This document shows, piece by piece, positions 1 through 5,986 of a stretch of 5,986 bases of DNA. This DNA is from Planctomycetota bacterium (GTDB lineage Bacteria > Planctomycetota > MHYJ01 > JACPRB01). The DNA is taken from contig JACQFK010000551.1 of assembly GCA_016200125.1 (NCBI GenBank), positions 1 through 5,986 of the forward strand, read 5' to 3'. Within the stretch, counting starts at the first letter, position 1. Every line of letters begins with the position of its first letter. The position numbers and the translations under genes are program-made. The notes beneath the pieces were generated by a model, which saw nothing but the letters and a program-made list of their open reading frames with translations, did no database searches and was not told the origin of the DNA.

Positions 1-517
1 CCAGCGACGCGAGTTCCGGGACGCCGCGGCCGATCGTGTCCTGGGCGGCTCCGAACAGGAGGACGACCATTTCGACCGCGTGGTGATCGTTCCCCCTGCG
101 ATGGGCCTGGGCCGCGGCTTGGGATAAGTAGCTCAACCCGGCCAGGTACGCATAGACCCGCGGCCAGCTCAGGGAGGTCGGGGACATGATCTCGTCTCCC
201 GGGTCCGCGATTCGACGCGACAACCCGTTGCGGAGAAGTCGGATCTCGGACCCTCCCACGGTCGGCGGGCCCTTCAGATTCTGGAGCGCCGACCGATAGT
301 CATCGAAAGCATTGCCGGGGATCCCCTCCCCGAAAAGGGGAGGGCGGACGAAATCCCGTTCACGGACTTCGGCCAGCACACGCGAGACATCGGCTTCGTG
401 CCGTTCGAAGACCGCTCCGGCCTTCCGATAGGCGTCCCCGACGAGAATCCCGATCGCGAGAGCCATCCCCCCGGCGAGACCCAGGACCCACTTCCACACC
501 CGGGCGTGACGCTTCAC
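1..517 (-). CDS. Uncharacterised membrane-anchored protein, 3' end cut off by the window edge
   Basis: Reading leftward from a GTG at 517-515, the frame stays open for 172 codons to the window edge, so the C-terminus is missing. The GTG overlaps the stop of the upstream gene in a GTGA arrangement, which suggests translational coupling and is why I chose it; the first in-frame ATG is codon 18, inside the hydrophobic segment. The protein begins with a basic stretch (MKRHARVWK), then one hydrophobic segment at about residues 9-27, consistent with an N-terminal signal anchor and an extracytoplasmic body. A GNAFDDY motif lies at residues 68-74 and a helical, alanine-rich stretch at about 118-165. 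Both match the neighbouring protein in position and spacing (GNAWELY at 69-75, and an AQD/GQD-containing helix), so the two are probably paralogues. I do not recognise a family with known function, and see no catalytic motif. Existence of the gene is fairly sure; function is unknown. Confidence 0.8.
   Translation of the reverse strand, partial: MKRHARVWKWVLGLAGGMALAIGILVGDAYRKAGAVFERHEADVSRVLAEVRERDFVRPPLFGEGIPGNAFDDYRSALQNLKGPPTVGGSEIRLLRNGLSRRIADPGDEIMSPTSLSWPRVYAYLAGLSYLSQAAAQAHRRGNDHHAVEMVVLLFGAAQDTIGRGVPELASL
324..344. repeat. Perfect 8-bp inverted repeat with 5-base loop inside a coding region
   Basis: CCCTCCCC at 324-331 and GGGGAGGG at 337-344 are exact reverse complements around a GAAAA loop (TTTTC on the coding strand). 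The hairpin lies within the leftward partial gene, where it encodes the residues around RPPLFGEG, just before the GNAFDDY motif. No T-tract follows on either strand, so it does not look like an intrinsic terminator. It may be chance in GC-rich DNA or a copy of a dispersed palindromic repeat. Confidence 0.6.
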
Positions 518-1767
518 TGCTTCACGTCGAGCACGATGTCCTTGCCGTCCCCCTTCCAGCCGCCGGCGCCGCCGTCGTCGACGCCGTTCCCGCCGGCGCT
601 CCAGTAGAGCCAGCGGTCCCCGTGCTGGGAAAAGCGGAGTTCCGTCCCCAGCGGATCCGGCAGAACGGGAACCTCTCCCGTCGCCCCGTGGCGGACGGCC
701 ATCCGGAGGAGTCGAAGCCGCGCCCGATGCTCCCGGAAGGCCAGCTGATAGGGCATCAGGGGACCCTTGTCGAAAATCGCCTTGAACAGCGGAGATCCAA
801 AGGCAGCCCGATCGAGATCGATCGCCGCCGTCAGGGATCGGGCCTCTCCCCAAGGCCGGAGATCTCCCGCAGCGCTGCGCCGCGCATCCGACAATTCGCG
901 CTCGAACACGTCGACCATCATCAACCTGTCCGAGAAAGCGTTCCGCCAGGACCTGGGTCGCGGCTGGTTCTTGAACTCCATCTCCTCCAGAAAGCGATCC
1001 AGCGTGCCCGCCCTGAGGATTTGGAATCCGATTCTCATAGCCGAGTTCAGGACGACATCGCCGAACACGGGAAACGAACCGTCGAGAATCTCCAGCTCCC
1101 GATCGATCTCCTTCAAATCGTCGCGGCTCAGCGTCCCGGAGAGAACCAGACCCTTGAGGTCTTCCAAGGCTTCGCCATGGACCGAGAATCCCACCCAAGC
1201 TCCATAGATCTCTCCGTCTCGCACCATGTCCTGGCCCAACTGAAGCACATCAAGAAGAATCCCGGCGGCATCTCGGGCTTGTCCGGACTCCGTCAGGAAC
1301 CTTGCCTTGCATCTGGCCACCCATGCGAGCAGGCGTCCTGGACTCCACGGGGATTCCTCCTCCCAGTTCACACGCCGCCGCGCGCTCAACCGGCGGGCAG
1401 CCCGCCGAAGATCCGCCAGCGCCTCCTCGTACACCTTCAGGGACTCCTCGGCTCGGGACTTGTAGCCGCTTCCAGGGCGGACGATGTAGTCGCGGATCGG
1501 CGCGATAGAGCCGCGGGACTTGATCAGGCTTTCGGCATGATCATAGAGTTCCCAGGCATTTCCTTCCTCCGACCCGCCCCGCAGGGCGGCCCGGGCTGCC
1601 GGTCGCGCGTGGGCCTCCTCCCGCAGAGCCCGGGCGGCCCGGTCCATCTCCTCCCATTTCCGGGATTCCACCGACCTGATCCAGAGTTGAAGACCCAGAA
1701 CGATGCCGAGCATCGAGAGGAAGACCCCCGCGATCCATTTCCTGGACCGAGTCGAGCCCGGGTTCAT
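514..1767 (-). CDS. Uncharacterised membrane-anchored protein with GNGVDDGG-type C-terminal tail
   Basis: This 417-residue protein has a basic N-terminus, one hydrophobic segment at about residues 11-30 and a long, mostly helical, Arg/Glu/Ala-rich body, so it is probably held in the membrane by a signal anchor with the body outside the cytoplasm. A GNAWELY motif lies at 69-75, and a W-rich segment plus a helix ending GQDMVRDG lies at about 141-185. The C-terminus reads VLPDPLGTELRF (368-379), then WLYWSAGGNGVDDGG (386-400) and GDGKDIVL (407-414). That tail recalls the end of pseudopilin-like (GspG-type) proteins and many planctomycete proteins, where Asp/Gly loops can bind calcium; this is inference. 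The ATG at 1767 places the anchor at the true N-terminus; the frame is open farther upstream but through the alaS promoter. GGAGG at 1788-1784 is 16 bases from the ATG, too far for a standard ribosome site. The next gene overlaps its stop by four bases. Function unknown. Confidence 0.85.
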   Translation of the reverse strand: MNPGSTRSRKWIAGVFLSMLGIVLGLQLWIRSVESRKWEEMDRAARALREEAHARPAARAALRGGSEEGNAWELYDHAESLIKSRGSIAPIRDYIVRPGSGYKSRAEESLKVYEEALADLRRAARRLSARRRVNWEEESPWSPGRLLAWVARCKARFLTESGQARDAAGILLDVLQLGQDMVRDGEIYGAWVGFSVHGEALEDLKGLVLSGTLSRDDLKEIDRELEILDGSFPVFGDVVLNSAMRIGFQILRAGTLDRFLEEMEFKNQPRPRSWRNAFSDRLMMVDVFERELSDARRSAAGDLRPWGEARSLTAAIDLDRAAFGSPLFKAIFDKGPLMPYQLAFREHRARLRLLRMAVRHGATGEVPVLPDPLGTELRFSQHGDRWLYWSAGGNGVDDGGAGGWKGDGKDIVLDVKQ

Positions 1768-1804
1768 CGGTAATTGAAGTCTACCTCCCCCGGCCACTTC
1801 CCGC

Positions 1805-1833
1805 TTGACACCCCCCGCGGCGGGCTCGATAAT
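1805..1833 (+). promoter_or_regulatory. Near-consensus sigma-70 promoter for alaS
   Basis: A perfect -35 box TTGACA (1805-1810) is followed after exactly 17 bases by GATAAT (1828-1833), five of six matches to TATAAT. Transcription would start near 1840, leaving about 7 bases before the alaS ATG at 1847, so the message would be nearly leaderless. That fits the lack of any Shine-Dalgarno sequence there. The site lies in the 79-base divergent gap. I saw no convincing promoter for the leftward gene in the same gap. Confidence 0.75.
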
Positions 1834-1846
1834 CCGGCCCCTGCAA

Positions 1847-4555
1847 ATGATCACGCTCGACGAAATCCGCGAACGGTACCTCGACTTCTTCAAGAAGCGC
1901 GGTCATACCGTCTACCCTTCCGACTCGCTCGTGCCGCCGAACGACCCGTCGCTCCTCTTCACGGGCGCCGGGATGAACCAGTTCAAGGACATGTTCCTCG
2001 GACGCGGCACCCTGCCCTTCAAGCGCGCCACCACCTCGCAGAAGTGCCTCCGCACCGGCGATCTCGAGTCCGTCGGCCGCACCAGCCGCCACCACACGTT
2101 CTTCGAGATGCTCGGCAATTTCTCCTTCGGCGACTACTTCAAGCGCGAGGCCATCACCTGGGCCTGGGAGTTCGCCACGAAGGAGATGGGGATCTCCCCC
2201 GATCGGCTGAACATCTCCGTCTACAAGGAAGACGACGAGGCCTACAAGATCTGGAACGAGGAGGTCGGCATCCCCCCCGCCCGCCTCTTCCGCCTCGGCG
2301 AGGGCGACAACTTCTGGCCCGCCAACGCCCCCAGCCAGGGGCCCAACGGGCCCTGCGGGCCCTGCAGCGAGATCTACTACGACTACGGGCCCAAGTACGG
2401 CTGCGGGTCGCCCGACTGCTCCATCACCTGCGGCTGCAACCGCTACGTCGAGATCTGGAACCTCGTCTTCACCCAGTTCGACCGCCAGGACGGCGGCGTC
2501 CTCCAGCCGCTCCCCCAGAAGAACATCGACACGGGCGCCGGCCTCGAGCGCTGGGCCTCCGTCCTTCAGGGCGTCCAGTCGAACTTCGAGACCGACGTGT
2601 TCATGGCCATCATCGGCGCCGAGGCCCAGCTCCTCGGGCTCACCTACAGCCCCGGCACCGAGCAGTCCTCGCGCATGCGCCGCATCGCCGACCACGTCCG
2701 CGCGCTGACCTTCTGCATCGCCGACAACGCCCTCCCCGGCAACACCGGGCGGAACTACGTGGTCCGGCGCATCCTGCGGACCGCGCTCCGCGACGTCGTC
2801 CAGCTCGGCCAGAGCCGGGCCCTGCTCCACCGCATCGTGCCCGCGGTGGTCCAGGTGATGAAGCGCGGCTACCCCTACCTGGTCGAGCGGCAGAAGACCG
2901 TCGAGCAGGTCATCAAGGCCGAGGAGGAGAAGTTCCTCGACACGCTCGAGAAGGGCAACGAGCTGATCACCGCCGCCATCGCCCGCCTCCGCAAGGATGG
3001 CAAGGACGCCCTCTCCGGCGAGGAGGCCTTCAAGCTCTACGACACCTTCGGCTTCCCCATCGAGATGACCGAGCAGATCCTCCGCGACCACAAGCTCAAG
3101 CTCGACCGCAAGCGCTTCGAGGAGATCCTGGAGGGCCGCAGCGAGGGCGACCGCAAATCGGGCGAGATCTTCCAGCCGGGCCCCTACTCCGACTTCAAGG
3201 AACAGAAGCACCCGCCGACCCAGTTCCTGGGCTACAAGATTCCGGTGGCCGACCTCGAGAAGCCCAAGGACGCGACGGTGCTCCGGATCTTCAAGATCGG
3301 CGACCGGAAGAAGTTCGACAAGTCGAAGAAGAGCATCACGGACTTCACCACGATGCTCAACCAGGAGTCCGCGCTCGTGGAGAGCGCGGGCGAAGGGTCC
3401 GACGTCGCCGTCGTCCTCGACCGCACGCCGCTCTACGGCGAAGGGGGCGGACAGGCCGGCGACGCGGGCGCGCTCACGAACGGCGCCATGGTCGCGATCG
3501 AGGACACGCGCAAGGACCACGACTACTTCTTCCACTTCGGCCGGGTGACGAAGTGGACGCTCAAGGTCGGCGCGAAGGTCGGCGTCAAGGTCGACGCCGC
3601 GCGCCGGCTCAACATCATGCGCAACCACACGGGGACCCACCTGCTCCAGGCGGCGCTCCGCGCGGTGCTGGGCAACCACGTCAGCCAGGCGGGCTCGGTC
3701 GTCGAGGCCGACCGCCTCCGCTTCGACTTCTCCCACTTCCAGGCGATGACGCCCGAGGAGATCCGGAAGGTCGAGGACTGGGTGAACGGCGTGATCTTCT
3801 CCGACCAGCCGGTCACCAAGGTCGAGATGTCGAAGGAGGAGGCGACGGCCGCGGGGGCCATCGCCTTCTTCGGCGAGAAGTACGGCGACCGCGTCCGCGT
3901 GGTCACGGTGGGGCCGAAGCTGTCGGTCGAATTCTGCGGCGGCACGCACCTCGAGCACTCCGCGACGATCGGCGCCTTCCGGATCACGAGCGAATCGTCG
4001 ATCGGCAGCGGCATCCGTCGCATCGAGGCCATCACCGGCCCGAAGGTGATCGAGCTCGCCCGCTCTCAGGAGGAGACGCTCAACGAACTCTCGAAGCTCC
4101 TCAAGAGCCCGCGGCAGGACGTCCCCAAGAAGGTGCGGAAGCTGATCGAGGAGGTCGCCAAGCTGAAGTCCAAGGCCGGCACGGCGCCCGCCGCCTCGGC
4201 CGGCGACATCGAACTCCGCGACGTCGGCAGCGAGAAGATCGTCGCCCATCACGTCCCGGGCTCGACGGTCGATGAGCTCCGCAAGGTGATGGACAGCCTG
4301 ATCCAGAAGAAGAAGGTCGCCGCCGGCATCCTGGCGGGCGGCGACGAGAAGCCGGCCTTCGTGATCGGCGTGCGCGAGGACCTCGTCAAGTCCAAGGGCC
4401 TCAAGGCCGGCGACCTGGCGAAGGAGGTCGGCAAGGCCTGCGGCGGCGGCGGCGGCGGGCGCGAGGTGCAGGCCCAGGCCGGCGCCAGCGACGCCTCCAA
4501 GATCCCTCTCGGCCTCGAGACCTTCGAGAAACTGGTGAGGTCCAAGCTTGCTTAG
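1847..4555 (+). CDS. alaS: Alanyl-tRNA synthetase
   Basis: AlaRS charges tRNA(Ala) with alanine in the cytoplasm using ATP and clears mischarged Ser/Gly-tRNA(Ala). The 902 residues are full length for the bacterial family. In order: class II catalytic core with FTGAGMNQFKDMFLG (38-52), RHHTFFEMLGNFSFGDYFK (81-99), GPNGPCGPCSEIYYDYG (165-181), IDTGAGLERW (227-236) and RRIADHVRALTF (278-289); tRNA-recognition helices to about 440; an editing domain with its zinc ligands in HTGTH (His594, His598) and CGGTH (Cys697, His701); a probable coiled coil at about 733-778; and a C-Ala domain ending in a glycine run (866-871). Cysteines 186, 191, 195 and 197 form an extra Cys-rich insert before EIWNLVF. 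The segment at about 460-520, between FLGYKIP and VVLDRTPLYGEGGG, looks longer than usual. The ATG at 1847 is chosen because family homology starts there; the in-frame TTG at 1805 is the promoter -35 box. Identification is essentially certain. Confidence 0.98.
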   Translation: MITLDEIRERYLDFFKKRGHTVYPSDSLVPPNDPSLLFTGAGMNQFKDMFLGRGTLPFKRATTSQKCLRTGDLESVGRTSRHHTFFEMLGNFSFGDYFKREAITWAWEFATKEMGISPDRLNISVYKEDDEAYKIWNEEVGIPPARLFRLGEGDNFWPANAPSQGPNGPCGPCSEIYYDYGPKYGCGSPDCSITCGCNRYVEIWNLVFTQFDRQDGGVLQPLPQKNIDTGAGLERWASVLQGVQSNFETDVFMAIIGAEAQLLGLTYSPGTEQSSRMRRIADHVRALTFCIADNALPGNTGRNYVVRRILRTALRDVVQLGQSRALLHRIVPAVVQVMKRGYPYLVERQKTVEQVIKAEEEKFLDTLEKGNELITAAIARLRKDGKDALSGEEAFKLYDTFGFPIEMTEQILRDHKLKLDRKRFEEILEGRSEGDRKSGEIFQPGPYSDFKEQKHPPTQFLGYKIPVADLEKPKDATVLRIFKIGDRKKFDKSKKSITDFTTMLNQESALVESAGEGSDVAVVLDRTPLYGEGGGQAGDAGALTNGAMVAIEDTRKDHDYFFHFGRVTKWTLKVGAKVGVKVDAARRLNIMRNHTGTHLLQAALRAVLGNHVSQAGSVVEADRLRFDFSHFQAMTPEEIRKVEDWVNGVIFSDQPVTKVEMSKEEATAAGAIAFFGEKYGDRVRVVTVGPKLSVEFCGGTHLEHSATIGAFRITSESSIGSGIRRIEAITGPKVIELARSQEETLNELSKLLKSPRQDVPKKVRKLIEEVAKLKSKAGTAPAASAGDIELRDVGSEKIVAHHVPGSTVDELRKVMDSLIQKKKVAAGILAGGDEKPAFVIGVREDLVKSKGLKAGDLAKEVGKACGGGGGGREVQAQAGASDASKIPLGLETFEKLVRSKLA

Positions 4556-4569
4556 CCCGGGATTTTCGC

Positions 4570-4598
4570 TTGCAATACGGGGGTCCCTCCGCTAGACT
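4570..4598 (+). promoter_or_regulatory. Probable sigma-70 promoter of the rpmF-plsX-fabH operon
   Basis: TTGCAA (4570-4575) and TAGACT (4593-4598) are separated by 17 bases; each matches four of six consensus positions. Transcription would start near 4605, giving a leader of about 40 bases that contains the rpmF ribosome site. It sits in the 89-base gap between alaS and rpmF, so the operon can be expressed independently of alaS. I saw no intrinsic terminator after alaS, so read-through may add to expression. Confidence 0.55.
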
Positions 4599-4623
4599 CT
4601 CACCCTCGATCCGGGGCGGAGGG
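4585..4623. repeat. 8-bp inverted repeat flanking the -10 box of the rpmF promoter
   Basis: CCCTCCGC (4585-4592) and GCGGAGGG (4616-4623) are exact reverse complements with 23 bases between them. The first arm fills the end of the promoter spacer, and the loop contains the -10 box and the predicted start site. It could be a regulator's operator or a weak structure at the end of alaS mRNA. The long loop and absence of a T-tract argue against an intrinsic terminator, and chance is possible in GC-rich DNA. Confidence 0.4.
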
Positions 4624-4635
4624 GGGAGTGGTCCT

Positions 4636-4639
4636 GGAG
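4636..4639 (+). promoter_or_regulatory. Ribosome binding site of rpmF
   Basis: GGAG ends five bases before the ATG at 4645 and fixes that codon as the rpmF start. A second purine-rich run (GGAGGGGGGAG, 4618-4628) lies upstream but is too far away to serve it. Confidence 0.7.
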
Positions 4640-4644
4640 AATCT

Positions 4645-4827
4645 ATGCCGAATCCGAAGCGGAAACTTGCGAAATCGTGGCGCGGCTGCCGCCGTTCGCA
4701 CGACCACGTCCACGTCGTCAACCTCTCCACCTGCCCCCGATGCAGCCAGCCCAAGATGGCCCACCGCGTGTGCGGCACCTGCGGCTACTACAAGGGCGAA
4801 ATGATCGTCGACATGAAGAAGCTGTAG
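4645..4827 (+). CDS. rpmF: Large-subunit ribosomal protein bL32, zinc-binding form
   Basis: bL32 is a small structural protein of the 50S subunit. The 60 residues match the usual length (about 55-65). The N-terminus MPNPKRKLAKSWRGCRRSHD follows the family pattern of a basic tail ending RR-[AS]-H. The zinc ribbon is complete, with CPRC (Cys30, Cys33) and CGTC (Cys43, Cys46), the intervening PKMAHRV typical of L32, and GYYKGE after it, so this is the zinc-containing (C+) form. Trp12 and Cys15 fall where basic residues are usual. The ATG at 4645 has a good ribosome site and gives the canonical N-terminus; the frame extends upstream only to a TTG inside the -35 box. plsX follows after 19 bases, the common rpmF-plsX pairing. 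Identification is secure. Confidence 0.96.
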   Translation: MPNPKRKLAKSWRGCRRSHDHVHVVNLSTCPRCSQPKMAHRVCGTCGYYKGEMIVDMKKL

Positions 4828-4846
4828 TCCCCCCTCGACGGATTGG

Positions 4847-5875
4847 ATGCGCATCGCGATTGACGGAATGGGCGGGGATCATGCGCCCGATGAAGTCGTT
4901 TCGGGTGTGATCGAAGCCGCCGGACAGCACCCCGACGCCAAGCTTCTCATCGTCGGGCAGAAGGATCGTGTCAACCGTCCCGGCCTTCCCGCCAACGTCG
5001 AAGTGGTCCATGCCCCCGAAGTCATCGCCATGGACGAGGAGCCCGTCAAGGCGATCATCCGCAAGCGGAATTCCTCGCTGGGCATCGCCTACAAGCTCAT
5101 CAAGAACAACGAGGTGGACGCCGTCATCTCGGCCGGGAACACGGGAGCCGTCGTCGCCGGCGCGATCATGCCGATGCTCGGGCTCGGAAAGCTGGAGGGC
5201 GTGAAGCGTCCCGGCATCGCCATCCCGATGCCCATGGACACGGGGTTCTGCGCCATGATCGACGCCGGAGCGAATCCGAACGCGAAGGCGGTCCACCTGG
5301 TGCAGTACGCGGTCATGGGCGCCTGCTACTCCAAGTACCTCAACCCCGGCCTGAAGCTGCCGCGCGTCGGCATCCTCAACATCGGCGAGGAGGTCAAGAA
5401 GGGGACGGAGCTCCAGCGGGAAACGCACGCCATCCTCGAGAAGGCCCACCTCAACTTCGAATTCGTCGGCAACATCGAGCCCATGGCGCTCTACCACGGG
5501 GAGGCCGACGTCGTGGTCAGCGACGGGTTCTCGGGCAACCTGGCGCTCAAGATGGCGGAAGGGCTGAAAGAGTATCTCCTCCGCCAGTTCCACGCGGCGG
5601 GCGTCGACGAGACCGCCGAAGTCAAGGCGCGGATCCTCAGCGCCACCGCCAAGATGGATCATTCCGAGCACGGGGGCGCGCCGGTGCTGGGGGTCCGGGG
5701 CATCGTGATCAAGTGTCACGGCCGCGCGACGGCGCGGACGATCACCAACGCGATCAGGGTCACCGCCGCGTTCATCAAAGGCAAGCTGAACGACCATATC
5801 GTGGACGAGCTGCGCAAGCTGTCCGTCCGCAGCGCCTGGTTCTCGAAATGGTTCTCCGCGAAGGAAGAGGAATGA
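4847..5875 (+). CDS. plsX: Phosphate acyltransferase PlsX (acyl-ACP:phosphate acyltransferase)
   Basis: PlsX turns long-chain acyl-ACP and phosphate into acyl-phosphate, the acyl donor that PlsY uses to make lysophosphatidic acid, the first step of phospholipid synthesis; it is a peripheral protein at the inner face of the membrane. The 342 residues fit the family length. Diagnostic segments appear in order: DGMGGDHAP (6-14, with Gly7 where Ala is most common), SAGNTGA (95-101), RPGIA (121-125), LNIGEE (177-182) with KGTE (185-188), GNIE (208-211), SDGFSGN (225-231), GGAPVLGV (276-283) and CHGR (290-293). The ATG at 4847 starts directly with the core strand RIAIDGMGG. No clear Shine-Dalgarno precedes it; with a 19-base gap after rpmF, translation may depend on coupling. 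Its stop overlaps the fabH start (ATGA), the classic plsX-fabH link between phospholipid and fatty-acid synthesis. Identification is secure. Confidence 0.97.
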   Translation: MRIAIDGMGGDHAPDEVVSGVIEAAGQHPDAKLLIVGQKDRVNRPGLPANVEVVHAPEVIAMDEEPVKAIIRKRNSSLGIAYKLIKNNEVDAVISAGNTGAVVAGAIMPMLGLGKLEGVKRPGIAIPMPMDTGFCAMIDAGANPNAKAVHLVQYAVMGACYSKYLNPGLKLPRVGILNIGEEVKKGTELQRETHAILEKAHLNFEFVGNIEPMALYHGEADVVVSDGFSGNLALKMAEGLKEYLLRQFHAAGVDETAEVKARILSATAKMDHSEHGGAPVLGVRGIVIKCHGRATARTITNAIRVTAAFIKGKLNDHIVDELRKLSVRSAWFSKWFSAKEEE

Positions 5876-5986
5876 GAGTCAAGATACTCGGCACCGGCGC
5901 CTACGCGCCCCCCCGCGTGATCACGAACGACGACCTCGCGAAGCTGGTCGACACGAACGACCAGTGGATCGTCGAGCGGACCGGGA
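5872..5986 (+). CDS. fabH: Beta-ketoacyl-ACP synthase III, N-terminal fragment cut by the window edge
   Basis: FabH starts fatty-acid synthesis by condensing acetyl-CoA with malonyl-ACP in the cytoplasm. Only 38 codons are visible. They read [20 protein letters not shown] and then [12 protein letters not shown] (27-38), the family's near-invariant N-terminal block, usually DTSDEWI..RTGI. The catalytic Cys-His-Asn residues lie beyond the edge, so activity cannot be judged. The ATG overlaps the plsX stop in ATGA, and AAGGA at 5861-5865 gives a good ribosome site six bases upstream. Related thiolase-fold synthases share this start, but position next to plsX favours FabH. Confidence 0.92.
   Translation, partial: MRVKILGTGAYAPPRVITNDDLAKLVDTNDQWIVERTG

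Noticed and set aside
622..1773. Open plus-strand frame of 383 codons opposite the leftward membrane-protein gene
   Set aside because: No family motif, and the minus-strand frame has a signal anchor, a paralogue and a conserved tail, so the plus frame is a shadow.
1805..1846. Upstream TTG start giving alaS 14 extra residues
   Set aside because: The TTG is part of a perfect -35 box, has no ribosome site, and AlaRS homology begins at the ATG at 1847.
1768..1846. Promoter for the leftward gene in the divergent gap
   Set aside because: TAGACT is present on the minus strand, but no acceptable -35 box lies 16-18 bases upstream of it.
2339..2362. Three GGGCCC palindromes spaced exactly nine bases apart
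   Set aside because: They encode the conserved GPN-GPC-GPC active-site motif of AlaRS, so the periodicity is protein-driven.
1781..4252. Open reading frame of 823 codons on the minus strand, almost fully antisense to alaS
   Set aside because: Its product is a low-complexity mix of Leu, Asp, Val, Glu, Ala and Arg with no family motif, as expected opposite a gene with strong G/C third positions. alaS on the other strand has full family homology.
1774..4275. Open frame of 833 codons on the plus strand, shifted relative to alaS
   Set aside because: Extremely Arg/Pro/His-rich translation with no recognisable domain; a compositional shadow of alaS.
4438..4457. GGC triplet run resembling a simple-sequence repeat
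   Set aside because: It encodes the conserved glycine run near the end of the AlaRS C-Ala domain.
4553..4562. CCCGGG palindrome after the alaS stop as a terminator
   Set aside because: Too short a stem with no loop or T-tract of terminator type.
4718..5797. Open minus-strand frame of 359 codons opposite rpmF and plsX
   Set aside because: Asp/Val/His/Arg-rich antisense product without motifs; rpmF and plsX are unmistakable on the plus strand.

Overview
The window is GC-rich bacterial chromosomal DNA with two transcription directions diverging from a 79-base gap at 1768-1846. The left third (1-1767) reads leftward and carries two adjacent, overlapping genes for uncharacterised membrane-anchored proteins. 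The two look like paralogues, and the second runs off the left edge. The right two thirds (1847-5986) read rightward and carry core housekeeping genes: alanyl-tRNA synthetase (alaS), ribosomal protein L32 (rpmF), the phosphate acyltransferase PlsX (plsX) and the first 38 codons of beta-ketoacyl-ACP synthase III (fabH).

The best guess for the host is a planctomycete or a relative (Planctomycetota/PVC group); this is inference. It rests on three things: an alanyl-tRNA synthetase with a cysteine-rich insert just before the EIWNLVF motif and a short RTGDLESVG loop, a four-cysteine zinc-type L32, and the anchored proteins, one ending in a DPLG...GNGVDDGG...KDI tail of a kind I associate with planctomycete genomes. 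A 16S or marker-gene placement of the source contig would settle it.

The rightward genes form two transcription units by promoter evidence. alaS has a near-consensus sigma-70 promoter (TTGACA, 17-base spacer, GATAAT) that ends so close to the ATG that the mRNA would have only about 7 leader bases and no Shine-Dalgarno sequence. rpmF has its own promoter (TTGCAA, 17-base spacer, TAGACT), a leader of about 40 bases and a good ribosome site. rpmF, plsX and fabH are then tightly packed (19-base gap, then an ATGA overlap) and link ribosome synthesis to the start of phospholipid and fatty-acid synthesis, a widespread bacterial arrangement.

I see no mobile element, CRISPR array, tRNA or rRNA. I did not find a clearly novel multi-gene system. 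The least understood content is the leftward paralogous pair; the most unusual regulatory feature is the almost leaderless alaS promoter. No stretch over 300 bases lacks a gene.
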